Source of the DNA: Actinocrispum wychmicini
Lineage (GTDB): Bacteria; Actinomycetota; Actinomycetes; Mycobacteriales; Pseudonocardiaceae
DNA length: 64,000 nucleotides
Direction: 5' to 3'
Assembly (NCBI RefSeq): GCF_004345645.1
Contig: NZ_SLWS01000004.1
Location: forward strand, 744,001-808,000
The translations under genes were made by a program, and so were the position numbers. Below are positions 50,845 through 59,843 of this stretch, piece by piece. Position 1 is the first letter of the stretch, and each line of letters starts with the position of its first letter. The notes beneath the pieces were generated by a model. The model saw only the letters and a program-made list of their open reading frames with translations. It did not search any database and had not been told where the DNA came from.

Positions 50845-51785
50845 AACTGGACGGGTTGCTCAAGCCGTTGTCGGAAGGCCGCCGGTTCTTCCTGGTGAGC
50901 TATTTGCCCACCTGTGCCGGATTGCTTTATCTGCTGTTGCTGGTGTGGGCGGGCGCGTGGGGTTGGCTGGACCACGCGATGAGCTTCGCCGCGGCCTGGC
51001 GGACGATCACCGGTCTGGGCGTGGGCGAAGTGGTGGCGATCGTCGTGGCCGTCACGGTGGTGGCGCTCATGGTGCAGCCGTTCCAACTCGCCATGATGCG
51101 GGTGCTCGAAGGGGCCTGGCCGAAGTGGCTGGGTGCGGGTCTGGGCCTGCGGATTCAGCGGTGCCGGAAGGAACGCCTGGTGGCCGCCGCCGAACTGCCG
51201 CAGGGCGTGGAGAAGCTGCCCGACGACACTGTCCAGAAGGCCGGCGCTGCGGGCGACGAACTGCGCCGCCGGTTTCCGCTGCCCGATCACCTGCTGCGAC
51301 CGACCGCGTTGGGGAATGTCCTTGCGGCAATGGAAGACAGCGCCGGCCGCGCCTACGGGCTGGACGCGGTCGCCGCGTGGCCGAGGCTGTATCCCGTGCT
51401 CGGCGAGCAGGTCAAGGCGATCGTTGACGACCGCCGCGACGCGCTGGACGCGGCCGCGAGGTTGGCGGTCACGATGATGATCACCACGGTGGCGGCCGCG
51501 GTGCTGCTGGGCTGGCAGGGATGGTGGTTGCTGCTTGCCCTCGCGCCCCTTGTCGTCTCGATCGTCGCGTTCCGGGGCACGGTCCAGGCCGCGTTGGCGT
51601 ACAGCGAGGCCGTGCACGTGGCGTTCGACCTGCACCGCTTCGACATGTTGACCGCGTTGCGGACGAAGTTGCCGGAGAATACGAAGACCGAGCGGCAGAC
51701 GAACGAACGGTGGTGTGACCTGTGGCGTCAGGGCGTGCCACTGTCGACTGACTTCGTCTACGTGACCGACAAGAAGGAGCCGTGA
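50841..51785 (+). CDS. Integral membrane protein of the BchI-vWA-CHAT cluster
   Basis: 314 residues, ATGA overlap at both ends. Two N-terminal helices (VSYLPTCAGLLYLLLLVWAG; VVAIVVAVTVVALMVQPF) and one or two helices near residues 210-245 (VTMMITTVAAAVLLGWQGWW, LLLALAPLVVSIVAF) enclose a ~130-residue soluble helical domain. No transport signature. It could anchor the NTPase/protease system to the membrane or be its effector. Family not recognised. Confidence 0.7.
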   Translation: MKLDGLLKPLSEGRRFFLVSYLPTCAGLLYLLLLVWAGAWGWLDHAMSFAAAWRTITGLGVGEVVAIVVAVTVVALMVQPFQLAMMRVLEGAWPKWLGAGLGLRIQRCRKERLVAAAELPQGVEKLPDDTVQKAGAAGDELRRRFPLPDHLLRPTALGNVLAAMEDSAGRAYGLDAVAAWPRLYPVLGEQVKAIVDDRRDALDAAARLAVTMMITTVAAAVLLGWQGWWLLLALAPLVVSIVAFRGTVQAALAYSEAVHVAFDLHRFDMLTALRTKLPENTKTERQTNERWCDLWRQGVPLSTDFVYVTDKKEP

Positions 51786-52744
51786 CCGTGCCCGACCCGA
51801 TCGCGTCGGTTCTGCCGTACTCCCTTGTCGTCGGCCAGGAGGAGCTGCGGACCGCGCTGGAGATCGCCTACGTGAACGAGAGTGTCGGCGGCGTTCTGGC
51901 GGCCGGCCAACGCGGCACCGCGAAGACCACCACGGTCCGGGCCTTCACGAACATGATCGCCGGCGAACTGCCGGTCACCTTGCCGATCGGCGCCACGGAC
52001 GACCGGGTCCTCGGCGGCTGGCGGATCGACAAGCTGATGGCGGGCGCGGCCGAGCCAGCGGACGGCATGCTCGTCGAGGCGGCCGCCTCCGCCGCGCGGA
52101 TGCTCTACGTCGACGAGATCAACCTGCTGGACGACTACCTGGTGAACATCATCCTGGACGTGGTGTCGACCGGCATCCTCAGCGTCCAGCGCGACCACCG
52201 CGCGGAAGGCCCGCGCGAGGTCCGGTTCACGCTCGTCGGCACGATGAACCCGGACGAAGGCGGCCTGCGCCCACAGCTGCTGGACCGGTTCGGCCTGGTC
52301 GCGCCGGTGACACAGCTGGACGACGTCGAGCACAGGCAGCGGATCGTGGAAAGCGTCCTGCAGTTCGAGGCGGAACGAGCGGACCCGAACTCGCCGTTCA
52401 TGGCCGAGGCGCGCGCCCGGGACACCGAGCAACGGATGCGGCTCAGCCAAGCCAAAGCCCGGCTCGGCACCGTCAAACGCACCTCGGACGCGATCGCCGC
52501 CTGCGCCCGGCTCGCCGTGGGTTTCCAGCTGGTCGGTCATCGCGGCGAACTCGTGCTGATCCAGGCCGCCCAGGCGTGCGCGGCGATCGAGGAGGCCACC
52601 GAGATCCTGCCGGACCACGTCCGCAAGGTCGCGAAACTCGCGTTGCTGCACCGGCGGGCACGCGGCGACTCCGGCACCTTGCCGGAGTGGACCGCGGACG
52701 ACGACACGCGGGTGGACGCCCTGATCCTGGCCACCGCGGACTGA
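51782..52744 (+). CDS. MoxR/BchI-type AAA+ ATPase
   Basis: 320 residues, GTG start. Walker A is AGQRGTAKTTTVR (K48) and Walker B MLYVDEINLLDD (D111-E112). GTMNPDEGGLRPQLLDRFGLVAPV (sensor 1 and arginine region) and the C-terminal lid are those of magnesium-chelatase I subunits. No other chelatase or (bacterio)chlorophyll genes are present, so it is a repurposed chaperone ATPase that should act on the vWA protein encoded 4 bp downstream. Confidence 0.9.
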   Translation: MTVPDPIASVLPYSLVVGQEELRTALEIAYVNESVGGVLAAGQRGTAKTTTVRAFTNMIAGELPVTLPIGATDDRVLGGWRIDKLMAGAAEPADGMLVEAAASAARMLYVDEINLLDDYLVNIILDVVSTGILSVQRDHRAEGPREVRFTLVGTMNPDEGGLRPQLLDRFGLVAPVTQLDDVEHRQRIVESVLQFEAERADPNSPFMAEARARDTEQRMRLSQAKARLGTVKRTSDAIAACARLAVGFQLVGHRGELVLIQAAQACAAIEEATEILPDHVRKVAKLALLHRRARGDSGTLPEWTADDDTRVDALILATAD

Positions 52745-52747
52745 ACC

Positions 52748-54466
52748 ATGGGGTCCGCCGCCGATCCGCTCACCAGGGCACTCACCGTGCTCCGGTGTGT
52801 GGCGGCCGAACCCGGGCTGGGCGGGGTGCTCCTGCTGGACCTCGACCCGTCCCTGCTGCTGCCGCTGGGGCGCTGGTTGGCGGACAGCCTGGCCGGGAAC
52901 GTGGTGCTGCTCGGTTCGTCGACCACCGAGGAGGACCTGTGGCTGCGGACACGGTTGGCGGGCAACGAGTTCAGCACGTCGCCGGGGCTGCTCGCGGAGG
53001 ATCCGGCTGTGGTGGTCGTCCCCGACCTGTGCCGCGCCGGGCTCCCGGTGACCCGGGCCGCGGTGACCTTGGTGGGTGCCGACTGCGCGTCCGCGGAAGT
53101 CCTCGGGCACAGCATTCGGTGGCGCCCGAGGACCCGGTGGCTCGCGGCGGCGGACCGCGGCGAGGTCGGCCACCTCTCGCCGCATCTGCTCGACCGGTTC
53201 CCGATCCGGGTGGACGCGGCTGACCTGCGCGAATGCCCGCCGGCTACCAGCCAGATACTGCCGGCAAGACCGCTCCCGATGACTCCGGCAGCTGTGGCCG
53301 CCGTGGTGGCGACCATGGAGCCAGGCCTCAGCCCGCGCAGGGAACTCACCCTGGCTCGGGTGGCCCGTGCGCTTGCCGCCTTCGACGGCGCGGACACGGT
53401 ACAGCCGGAACACGTGGCGCAAGCCGCTGATCTGCTGGGCGTCACACCCCGGTCGGACGTCCCTGATGACGTTGTCGCAGAACAGATCGACCCACCGGTC
53501 GAGCCGGCGGACGGCCAGGAATCACTCGGGTCCATAGTGGACATTCCGGCGCTCGACGAGCCAGCCATAGTGCCCGCGCGGTACTCCGGTCCAGCCGAGG
53601 TCCTGGCGGCGACAGCGGCGTTCGCCGAGGAGCCCGACCGGTCGCTGTATCCGGAGGACGATCCGCAGTCCACGCCGAAAGTCCACTCGCTGCGCGCACC
53701 TGGGCAACGGCGTGCGTCCGCCAAGCGCCAACAAGGGCACGCGATCGGTGTGCGGACCGCGACGCGACTGCACGACCTCGCCATCGTGGCGACCGTGCTC
53801 GAGGCGGCGAAGTACCAGGCAGTCCGCCGACGGCACGCGACAGGTCCGCGGAACAGGCTCATCATCAGTCCGGCCGACCTACGACGGCACCGCCGCCGGC
53901 CGCAGTCCGGTGGCGTGCTTGTGTTGGTACTGGACCATTCCTGCCGTCAAGGCTGGGACTGGAGTCCGGCGATCGCGCCGTACCTGCGTTGGGCGTACGA
54001 ACAGAACGCGGCCGTGTCGGTGATCGAGTTCGGACATCGCGCCACCGCCGCGGAACTCAACGCCGAACGTTTCCGGGCGGCGTCCCTGCTGGATCCCCGG
54101 CTGCTCGGGGCGCTCAACCGGCTGCCCGGCCTGGCCAGTCCACTGGCGCATGCCCTGGATCTCGCGCTGCACGAGCTACGTGGGTTCACCCTGCGGGGCC
54201 GGATGTCGATCGACGAAGCCGTCCTGGTGGTCGTCACCGACGGCCGAGGCAACGTTCCGCTCGACGCCAGTCTGCGCGGACGGATCGCCGGCCGGACAGG
54301 GCGTCTGGGAATCACCGACGCCCTCACGGTCGCCGCGAAGGTGCGCACGCTGGCGCGTGTCCGTCCTGTGGTGATCACGCCCGGAGTCGATCAGTACCCT
54401 GAACTGCCGTACGACCTCGCCGACGCCATGGGCGGCAAGGTGATCCAGCCGGAGCCGGACCGATGA
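52748..54466 (+). CDS. BchD-like protein: degenerate AAA plus vWA domain
   Basis: 572 residues. Residues 1-230 follow a chelatase-D-like AAA fold without a usable Walker A (GGVLLLDLDPSLLLPLGRWL in its place), ending in a lid (ELTLARVARALAAFDGADTVQPEHVAQAADL). A low-complexity acidic linker leads to a vWA-type Rossmann domain from about residue 385. Its MIDAS start reads D396-H-S-C instead of DxSxS, so metal binding is uncertain; VLVVVTDGRGN is a later strand. Works with the BchI-type ATPase, by analogy with I/D chelatase complexes and MoxR-vWA pairs. Confidence 0.75.
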   Translation: MGSAADPLTRALTVLRCVAAEPGLGGVLLLDLDPSLLLPLGRWLADSLAGNVVLLGSSTTEEDLWLRTRLAGNEFSTSPGLLAEDPAVVVVPDLCRAGLPVTRAAVTLVGADCASAEVLGHSIRWRPRTRWLAAADRGEVGHLSPHLLDRFPIRVDAADLRECPPATSQILPARPLPMTPAAVAAVVATMEPGLSPRRELTLARVARALAAFDGADTVQPEHVAQAADLLGVTPRSDVPDDVVAEQIDPPVEPADGQESLGSIVDIPALDEPAIVPARYSGPAEVLAATAAFAEEPDRSLYPEDDPQSTPKVHSLRAPGQRRASAKRQQGHAIGVRTATRLHDLAIVATVLEAAKYQAVRRRHATGPRNRLIISPADLRRHRRRPQSGGVLVLVLDHSCRQGWDWSPAIAPYLRWAYEQNAAVSVIEFGHRATAAELNAERFRAASLLDPRLLGALNRLPGLASPLAHALDLALHELRGFTLRGRMSIDEAVLVVVTDGRGNVPLDASLRGRIAGRTGRLGITDALTVAAKVRTLARVRPVVITPGVDQYPELPYDLADAMGGKVIQPEPDR

Positions 54467-55710
54467 GCGCCGAGCCGGAAAGCCTGCGTGGCTACCTCAC
54501 CGCCGACCAGGGCACGACACCCACAGGCGCGGTCCGACCGTCGAGCCCGGCAATCGACGACGTGGTCGAGACCGAGCCGACCGAGTTCGACCCAGGTGAC
54601 GTCAAGCTCACCAAAGCGTTGCCCGCCAACGTGGCCATGCTGTGCGTGACCGGCACCAGTGTGGACGGTCAGCCCAGCTTCGTGCTGAACTTCCACTACC
54701 GAGGCGGCGTGCGGACAGCCGCGCGACCAAGCGACCTCGCCGACCAACGCCCGCCGGATCTGGCGCTGGCCACGCTCGCCGAACGCACCCGCGGGCAAGG
54801 CACACCGTGGCAGGACGCGTACTGGGAATGCATGAACTGGGCGGACACCAAGCACAAACTCGTGACGTGGATCCGTGACCTGTTGGCCGCGCCGGACGCG
54901 CCGCGCCTGGTGGTGTGGGACAACACCGACTACGAGATCCCCTGGGAACTGTACTATCACCGGCCTTCCGGCGGCGCCGAAGGAGCGGGCTGGCTCGGTG
55001 AGCTGATCCCGGTGATCCGTTGGACGGCGGTCCATGATGGCGCACGGGCGTGGCAGTTCTCGGCGCGGAAGCGCGAATGTGTCGGCGGCCTGCTGATGTT
55101 CGAGGACCCCAAGATGGGGGTCGAGCCGGATGGCTTCGCACGGTACGAACTGGAGGCCAGGGCCCGGACGATGCGGGAGTTGATGCGCCGGCTCGACCGG
55201 CCGTGCCAGCCGTTCGGGCTGCTGGTGATCCGCTGCCACGGGGAGTATTCCCGGGACACCAGGAAGTTCAAACTCGGCGGCCTGCCGCTGAACGCGTACA
55301 CCGAGTTCACCATGCACGCGCTCCAGCAGTCCGGCGCGCTCGTCCTGCTCAACGCGTGCGTGTCCGGCAGACCGGTCGTCGACGAACGCCACCCCAGCAC
55401 GGCGACCCGCAGCTTTGCCGAGGTGTTCCTCAGGTACGGCGCGGGCGGCGTGATCGCCACGGCCGGCGACGTCGACCTGAACCACTCCCACGACTTCGCG
55501 GTCCGACTCCTCAGCGACGCGAACAGTCGTCCGGTGAACGTGGCCGAAGCCCTGCGAGAACACCGGAAACACTACGCCAACCGGGTGCGGTACCGGCCCG
55601 GCGCCGCCGACAACCGGACCGAGCAGCAGTTCAAGGACTTCTTCGCCAGCTTCATGTATCTCTACTTCGGACACCCGGACACCATCCTGCGCACCGGGGA
55701 CACACCATGA
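54463..55710 (+). CDS. CHAT-domain caspase-like protease
   Basis: 415 residues. EIPWELYYHRPSGG (158-171) is the CHAT entry motif. The catalytic dyad is H259 (LLVIRCHGEYS) and C299 (LVLLNACVSGRP), as in separase/caspase-like CHAT proteases. The N-terminal ~130 residues are a separate beta-rich region. CHAT proteases act as executioners in several bacterial immune systems. 4-nt overlaps with the vWA and STAND genes argue for a stoichiometric complex. Confidence 0.9.
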   Translation: MSAEPESLRGYLTADQGTTPTGAVRPSSPAIDDVVETEPTEFDPGDVKLTKALPANVAMLCVTGTSVDGQPSFVLNFHYRGGVRTAARPSDLADQRPPDLALATLAERTRGQGTPWQDAYWECMNWADTKHKLVTWIRDLLAAPDAPRLVVWDNTDYEIPWELYYHRPSGGAEGAGWLGELIPVIRWTAVHDGARAWQFSARKRECVGGLLMFEDPKMGVEPDGFARYELEARARTMRELMRRLDRPCQPFGLLVIRCHGEYSRDTRKFKLGGLPLNAYTEFTMHALQQSGALVLLNACVSGRPVVDERHPSTATRSFAEVFLRYGAGGVIATAGDVDLNHSHDFAVRLLSDANSRPVNVAEALREHRKHYANRVRYRPGAADNRTEQQFKDFFASFMYLYFGHPDTILRTGDTP

Positions 55711-57932
55711 ACGAATCCGTTGTCCGCCTGCGCCCGGTGGTGAGCTGGCCCCGACAGGTCACGCCAGGCCAACGTTACCTGATCACTGTGGACGTCGAAC
55801 AGGACGAAACCGCCGACGACTGGCCGTACGACCAGGAGGAGTACCCGATCGGCTGCGTCCTGGACGGCAGGCCGGCCCTGGACGTCCAGTCGGTGGGCGA
55901 CACCACGATCGTCGTGCACCGGTTCGGCGGCACGTACGGACCAGCGAAGTTCGTGGCTCAGGCGCAGGAAGAGCTGACCGGCCAGTGCCTGCTGTCGTTG
56001 ACCCTGGTCACCGCCGGTGGAGTCCCGTTCCGTACCCTCGAGCTGCCGGTCCGAGGAACCGCCGACGAGTCGGAGACTCAGCAAGACTCCTTTGTGGACA
56101 TGGCGGCGTCGGTGGCCGAGCTCCGGCTCCGGCCAGTGTCGGACCGAGGGGACAGACTGGTCGGCCGGCACGCCGAGCTCGAACTGATGACGGCGTTCGC
56201 CAGGTGGCCGATCCTGGACGCCGTGCCACCCGACTGGACTGCCCCCGTTCTCGCCTTCATCGGCGCGCCAGGCAGCGGAAAGACGGCATTGCTCACCGAG
56301 TTCGCCAGGCGAATCGGCCGGCTGAAAGTGCCCTACGCGTACTTCGACTGTGCGCAAACGACTGCGCAGACCACGGGCGAAGTGCTGTCCGCTTTGGCAT
56401 ATGAGCTCAGCAGGGATGGCGGGTTGATCTTTCCTCGGCTGGCCACGGGCTTGCTGGCGATCAGCCAGCCCCCGCCCTCCGACGATCCCGCACGTGCCCG
56501 CGAACAGTTCATCGAACTGGTGCGAGTGGGCAAACGGCCGGCGTCCCCGTCCGTCCTGATGGATGTCACCAATCCGGCGTTCCGCCGCACATACGTCTAC
56601 GTCCCGGATCTGGTCCTCAGAGGTCTCAGTGTGTTCCCACGAAGCCGCGCCGCGGTGTTCCGCAGGGGTGTCCAATGGTGGGGCCAGAACCAGGAGTCGG
56701 ACAGCGGCGCTGTCGACTCGCTGATCGAGCTGTGCCGAAGGGCGCACCACTCATCGGACCATGGACTGGTGACCAGGCCCCTGTTGGCGGCGTTCTTGGC
56801 GGACCTGCGGGACACGTTCAGGAGCGGCCGTCTGGCGAAGGCGGGGTGGAACTGCGTGGTCATGATCGACAACGTGGACACCTCGATCGGCCGGCACGTC
56901 CTGGAGGAGCTGATCGACGCACGCCAGGAGAGTGTCCGCCGATCGGGCGGTCCGGACCCGCTGACCGTGCTGGTCGCCAGCAGCGGCGCGCTGGAAGTCC
57001 ACAAGGAAACAGTTGTCACCGCGAAGGAGTTGCTCCGCACGAACACCTTCAGGCAGGCGGCCACCCGGATGATCCCGGTGTCGCTGCCCGATCTCACCAA
57101 GAAGGACGTGGCGGCGATGGAGGGCCTCCCGATATCGAGCATCCTGCACGGGTTCACCAACGGACACGCCGCGTCTGTCGTCACGATCATGCGCTCGGAG
57201 GTCACTGGCCTGAAGGCCCCGTGGCCGCTGGTCGAGGAGCCGTCCATCGAAGGCAAGCTCCTGCATCCCTTCATCCGCGACCTACCAGAGCCCATGGTGA
57301 ACGAGTTGGTGACGTGCGCCGCGGCCCGCAACAGGGGAGAGGTTCTGCGGTTCGCCGAACATGGTTGGGGCTTGCGAGAGACCGCGTCCGCCTTGCCGTC
57401 CTATCTGTGGACCCCGATCGGGTGGTCGGATTCGGCGACGTTGCATCCGATGCTGCGTCGGCTGTTGCTGCGTCGGCTGGCCGCGCGCTCCCCGGAACAC
57501 CCGTTGAACTGGCAACAGGTGCACTCCTGGCTGCAGGAGGACTGTGCCAGGCGGGACGACGTACCAGGCGAGCTTTACCACACGCTCGCTCTGGGGCACA
57601 TGGACGCGGTGGTGCCGAGGCTTGCCGAACTCTTCGACGAGATCGCTCACAGTGACTGGGTGGGCATACTGGACTCGGTGACCGCCGCGCCGATCCAGCA
57701 GGACCAGCCGCTGCTCGGGCTTGACTCGATGGCCGTATCCCGAGAGCCAGGCGTGGACGCGGCGGTACGCCAACTGGTCTGGGCTCTGTGGCAGGCCAAC
57801 GACCGTCTGGCCGCCCGGCCGACGTACCTGTACGACGTCGTCGACCGGGGGTTTTCGACGCTGGTGAGGTGCTCGACCAAGGCCGATGTCGAGCCGTTGA
57901 TCGAGCGGTGGCGTGCCCAGCGGTCGGAGTAA
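55707..57932 (+). CDS. STAND-type AAA NTPase with N-terminal beta domain
   Basis: 741 residues from ATG 55707. Residues 1-120 are beta-rich (RLRPVVSWPRQVTPGQRYLITVDV...CVLDGRP) and of unknown fold. LVGRHAEL leads to Walker A GAPGSGKT (186-193), and Walker B is CVVMIDNVD (D388). A long helical C-terminal half follows (LHPMLRRLLLRRLAARS...) without clear TPR periodicity. Probably the sensor/switch that licenses the CHAT protease. Last gene of the cluster; its stop codon overlaps hairpin arm A. Confidence 0.82.
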   Translation: MNESVVRLRPVVSWPRQVTPGQRYLITVDVEQDETADDWPYDQEEYPIGCVLDGRPALDVQSVGDTTIVVHRFGGTYGPAKFVAQAQEELTGQCLLSLTLVTAGGVPFRTLELPVRGTADESETQQDSFVDMAASVAELRLRPVSDRGDRLVGRHAELELMTAFARWPILDAVPPDWTAPVLAFIGAPGSGKTALLTEFARRIGRLKVPYAYFDCAQTTAQTTGEVLSALAYELSRDGGLIFPRLATGLLAISQPPPSDDPARAREQFIELVRVGKRPASPSVLMDVTNPAFRRTYVYVPDLVLRGLSVFPRSRAAVFRRGVQWWGQNQESDSGAVDSLIELCRRAHHSSDHGLVTRPLLAAFLADLRDTFRSGRLAKAGWNCVVMIDNVDTSIGRHVLEELIDARQESVRRSGGPDPLTVLVASSGALEVHKETVVTAKELLRTNTFRQAATRMIPVSLPDLTKKDVAAMEGLPISSILHGFTNGHAASVVTIMRSEVTGLKAPWPLVEEPSIEGKLLHPFIRDLPEPMVNELVTCAAARNRGEVLRFAEHGWGLRETASALPSYLWTPIGWSDSATLHPMLRRLLLRRLAARSPEHPLNWQQVHSWLQEDCARRDDVPGELYHTLALGHMDAVVPRLAELFDEIAHSDWVGILDSVTAAPIQQDQPLLGLDSMAVSREPGVDAAVRQLVWALWQANDRLAARPTYLYDVVDRGFSTLVRCSTKADVEPLIERWRAQRSE

Positions 57933-57990
57933 AGCGCCTTGACACGCGCGAGTCAGGCGGCTTTACTCATGACAAGTAAAGCCCCTTGAC
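57929..57990 (+). promoter_or_regulatory. Three related 15-bp arms forming competing hairpins
   Basis: Arm A GTAAAGCGCCTTGAC (57929-57943), arm B GTCAGGCGGCTTTAC (57952-57966) and arm C GTAAAGCCCCTTGAC (57976-57990). B can pair with A (12/15) or with C (13/15, 9-nt loop), and A and C are direct repeats (14/15). It lies between the STAND stop and the cupin start, so it may be a terminator with an alternative fold, or a multi-site operator for the MarR protein encoded downstream. Confidence 0.6.
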
Positions 57991-58002
57991 TTAGGAGTGT
58001 TC

Positions 58003-58377
58003 ATGCGAGTGATCAACGAGACCGAAGAGCGGACCACCACGACCCCGACCGGTGTGATGACCGCGCTCGCCGGGCCCAGCCAGGGGAGTGACCAGGTGAG
58101 CACCTGGCGGGTTCGGCTGGCGGCCGAGGCGGAGTCTCCGGTGCACCTGATCGACCACGACCAGGTGTGGATGCCGATCTCGGGCACGTTCTCGTTCACT
58201 GTCGGCGACGAGACCAGCACGGCCTCCGCTGGGCAGGCTGTGCTGCTCAGGGCCAACGAGGTTCGGCAGTTCCGCCCGGTGGGCGGGCCGGCTGAGGCGT
58301 TGGTGTGCATGGCGGCCGCGGGTCGGGCGGGGGTTCCGGGCACCGACGGGCGGCAGTCTCTACCGTGGGCCTTGTGA
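58003..58377 (+). CDS. Cupin-domain protein
   Basis: 124 residues from ATG 58003 (AGGAG 5 nt upstream). VHLIDHDQVWMPISGTFSFTVGDE and ASAGQAVLLRANEVRQFRPVGG are the two cupin motifs, somewhat degenerate in His content (DHDQVW... keeps one His), so metal binding is uncertain. GTGA overlap with the MarR gene indicates a two-gene operon, perhaps sensing or detoxifying a small aromatic compound. Confidence 0.85.
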   Translation: MRVINETEERTTTTPTGVMTALAGPSQGSDQVSTWRVRLAAEAESPVHLIDHDQVWMPISGTFSFTVGDETSTASAGQAVLLRANEVRQFRPVGGPAEALVCMAAAGRAGVPGTDGRQSLPWAL

Positions 58378-58841
58378 CGGATCCCCTTGCCCGCACCGAG
58401 TTGACGTTCCTGCTCGGGTTGGCGTTCCAGCTCGTGGTGGCCGACTTCGTCCAGGAGGTCGAGGCGGCGGGCTACCGCGATCTTCGGCCCGCGCACGGCG
58501 CTGTCTTCCAGGCGTTGCGGGGTGCCGGCGCGACGAGCACCGAGTTGGCCGAGCGGCTCGGGGTGACCAAGCAGGCGTCCGGGCAGATGGTCGGCGACCT
58601 GGAGAGCCGCGGCTATGTCCGACGCGTCCCGCACCCCGATGGGGGACGTCGTCGGCTCGTCATCCTCACGGACAAGGCGATGCAGCACATGTCCGTGGCC
58701 GGTCAGGTGCTGGCCAGGTTGGAGGGCGACCTGGCCGCGAAGTTCGGCGGGGCCGAGCTGGCGGCGTTGCGGGCGGAACTGACCCGGTTGATCCGCACGA
58801 TGGCCGGCGACGCCCTGCCGCCCCTCCGGCCCGTCTGGTGA
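58374..58841 (+). CDS. MarR-family transcriptional regulator
   Basis: 155 residues from GTG 58374, overlapping the cupin stop. GAGATSTELAERLGVTKQASGQMVGDLESRGYVRRVPHPDGGRRRLVILTDK is the MarR winged helix, with helices at both ends for dimerisation. Its target may be the repeated arms at 57929-57990. The stop codon abuts, back to back, the stop of the convergent GH114-like gene (TGATCA). Confidence 0.9.
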   Translation: MTDPLARTELTFLLGLAFQLVVADFVQEVEAAGYRDLRPAHGAVFQALRGAGATSTELAERLGVTKQASGQMVGDLESRGYVRRVPHPDGGRRRLVILTDKAMQHMSVAGQVLARLEGDLAAKFGGAELAALRAELTRLIRTMAGDALPPLRPVW

Positions 58842-59843
58842 TCACCGGCACGGCGTCCACGGCAGGTCGTTCAGGGTCTTGCTGGCTTTCTTGACGATGG
58901 TGTCGAACCCTGGGGTGGCCGCGGCGCAGATCGCGGCCGGTGTGCCCAACGGGTTGCGCTCCGGTGGGTCCTCGTCGGATTCCAGGTATTCGACGTGCAG
59001 CACTGGTTTGCCGGCGGCGGTGAAAGCGGTCAGCGGGTCGCACGGTTGGATGTCCGCGCCGGTCCACTGGCAGTCCTCGATCACCGCCAGGTCGAAGTCG
59101 CCGACCAGGTCAGGGGCCTGTTTGCTGTCGTTCTTCAGCACGATGCCCAGCCCGAGCCGGTGGGCGGCGCCGGCGAGCATCCGGTTGTAGCCGAGTTGGT
59201 CGGCCGCGGTGACCGGCTCGGACCAGCCGGCTTCGGAGTTGTGCAGCCACGCGTCCGGCCAGTCCGGGTCGACCGCGTCGAAACCGTTGTCCGCGCACAG
59301 TTTCATCCGCGCGGCCATGATCTCCGTCAGGAACTCGAGACGCCCGGCGCCGGGTTTGACGTTGAACCAGCGTTCGTTGTCGTACGGCGGTGCGAGCGCC
59401 TTGCTGACCAGGTGCGCTTCCGGGTGTGCGGCGTCCCAGTCGAGGATCTTCCGTGCGTCCGGCCGCCACGCTTCGAGTGTGCCACCGGAGAAGTAGCAGA
59501 TCGCGTGCGCGGACAAACTGTGGATCGCTTTGACCGCCTCGGTGTTGACGACGTCGGTGGCGGAGCCGGTGACCTGCGAATCCACCCACAGGTCGATGCC
59601 GTACACGTCCGGGCACACCGGGCCGGCGCCCTTCGGCGGCGGTGTGCACACCTCGTCCGGACGCAGGTTGATCCCGTTCACGATCCCCGGCCCGGTCCGG
59701 GTGGTCGGCACCAGCTGGTACTGCCAGCGCACCCCGGGATGCGGCCGCCACCAGCCGTTCGCGGGCCTGTCCGGCACCGGCACGTTGGTGCCCGAGCAGC
59801 CGGCGACCAGGACGGCCACTACCAGGAGGATACGGCTGATCAA
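58842..59843 (-). CDS. GH114-like (endo-alpha-1,4-polygalactosaminidase family) lipoprotein
   Basis: 333 residues from TTG 59843, which overlaps the AAA stop (TTGA). The lipobox follows at once (ISRILLVVAVLVAGC). WQYQLVPTT, VYGIDLWVDS, AICYFSGGTLEAWRPDA, ERWFNVK and the GFDAVDPDWPDAWLHN strand with acidic residues match the TM1410/GH114 barrel; the final IEDCQWTGADIQPCD and VLHVEYLESDEDPPER are also typical. Predicted to cleave galactosamine-containing polysaccharide outside the membrane. Confidence 0.88.
   Translation of the reverse strand: MISRILLVVAVLVAGCSGTNVPVPDRPANGWWRPHPGVRWQYQLVPTTRTGPGIVNGINLRPDEVCTPPPKGAGPVCPDVYGIDLWVDSQVTGSATDVVNTEAVKAIHSLSAHAICYFSGGTLEAWRPDARKILDWDAAHPEAHLVSKALAPPYDNERWFNVKPGAGRLEFLTEIMAARMKLCADNGFDAVDPDWPDAWLHNSEAGWSEPVTAADQLGYNRMLAGAAHRLGLGIVLKNDSKQAPDLVGDFDLAVIEDCQWTGADIQPCDPLTAFTAAGKPVLHVEYLESDEDPPERNPLGTPAAICAAATPGFDTIVKKASKTLNDLPWTPCR

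Noticed and set aside
51782..54466. Magnesium-chelatase genes for chlorophyll or cobalamin synthesis
   Set aside because: No H subunit, no tetrapyrrole or corrin genes nearby, degenerate D-subunit ATPase, and coupling to CHAT and STAND genes instead.
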